Part shown: positions 23,296 through 23,297 of the stretch, piece after piece | Layout of the letters: every line of letters begins with the position of its first letter | Position numbering within the stretch: the first letter of the stretch is position 1 | Origin: Streptomyces sp. NRRL F-5123 | GTDB taxonomy: Bacteria > Actinomycetota > Actinomycetes > Streptomycetales > Streptomycetaceae | DNA length: 23,297 bases | Assembly (NCBI RefSeq): GCF_000721495.1 | Contig: NZ_JOHY01000080.1 | Location: 1 to 23,297, forward strand | Direction of reading: 5' to 3' | Program-made: the position numbers and the translations under genes | Notes under the pieces: model-generated | Databases searched by the model: none | What the model saw: only the letters and a program-made list of their open reading frames with translations | What the model was told of the DNA's origin: nothing

Positions 23296-23297
23296 GC

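Overview
The window is GC-rich (roughly 70 percent or more by eye) and its coding strands are strongly biased to G or C in third codon positions. It has frequent GTG starts and only two TTA codons in recognised genes. It also carries the GGGGGCACCTCCC-type intergenic repeats known from Streptomyces. Together these indicate a chromosomal segment of Streptomyces or a close relative (inference; no rRNA or tRNA is present to confirm it).

Layout. 1-370: a non-coding patch of nested inverted repeats resembling a miniature mobile element, ending on the stop codon of a drug-efflux transporter. 369-2621: a divergent MFS exporter/TetR regulator pair with two degenerate operator-like palindromes between them. 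2595-2720: a 42-bp tandem repeat. 2961-5447: a large secreted nuclease (lamin-tail plus endonuclease/exonuclease/phosphatase domains), preceded by two copies of a GTGAC-N5-GTCAC palindrome and followed by a perfect 18-bp hairpin terminator. 5617-8243: a mirror-image block of two paralogous anti-sigma-less ECF sigma genes, one leading into a START/SRPBCC-like protein and the other into an alpha/beta hydrolase, meeting at a shared terminator. 8564-13100: leftward genes for a RsbW-like ATPase, an enoyl-CoA hydratase and two L,D-transpeptidase lipoproteins separated by a tiny Cys-containing ORF. 13162-20557: a tightly coupled leftward four-gene operon: CHAT caspase-like protease, Cys-rich zinc-ribbon-like protein, three-TM protein, and a 1724-residue TPR protein. 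20853-23171: glgX, glycogen debranching enzyme, divergent from the CHAT operon. The window ends in a run of 12 C.

Most interesting system. In the single-chain TPR-CHAT proteins common in actinomycetes, a long TPR array leads through a conserved linker into a CHAT protease. Here the two halves are separate genes. The giant TPR protein contains the linker motif but then continues into about 500 residues of further repeats, while the separate CHAT gene begins with the segment that normally follows the linker. A membrane protein and a Cys-rich protein lie between them in overlapping frames. The TPR gene carries a TTA codon, so its translation may depend on the developmental tRNA bldA. I read this as a candidate protease-based surveillance or cell-death module; its function is not shown by the sequence.

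Other points worth checking: an alpha/beta hydrolase whose Asp nucleophile position is Glu; a second TTA codon in the ATPase gene; the 30-residue Cys ORF with a strong ribosome binding site; and candidate sigma-E, PhoP and leaderless promoters. Functions are assigned from recognised motifs only; no database search was possible.
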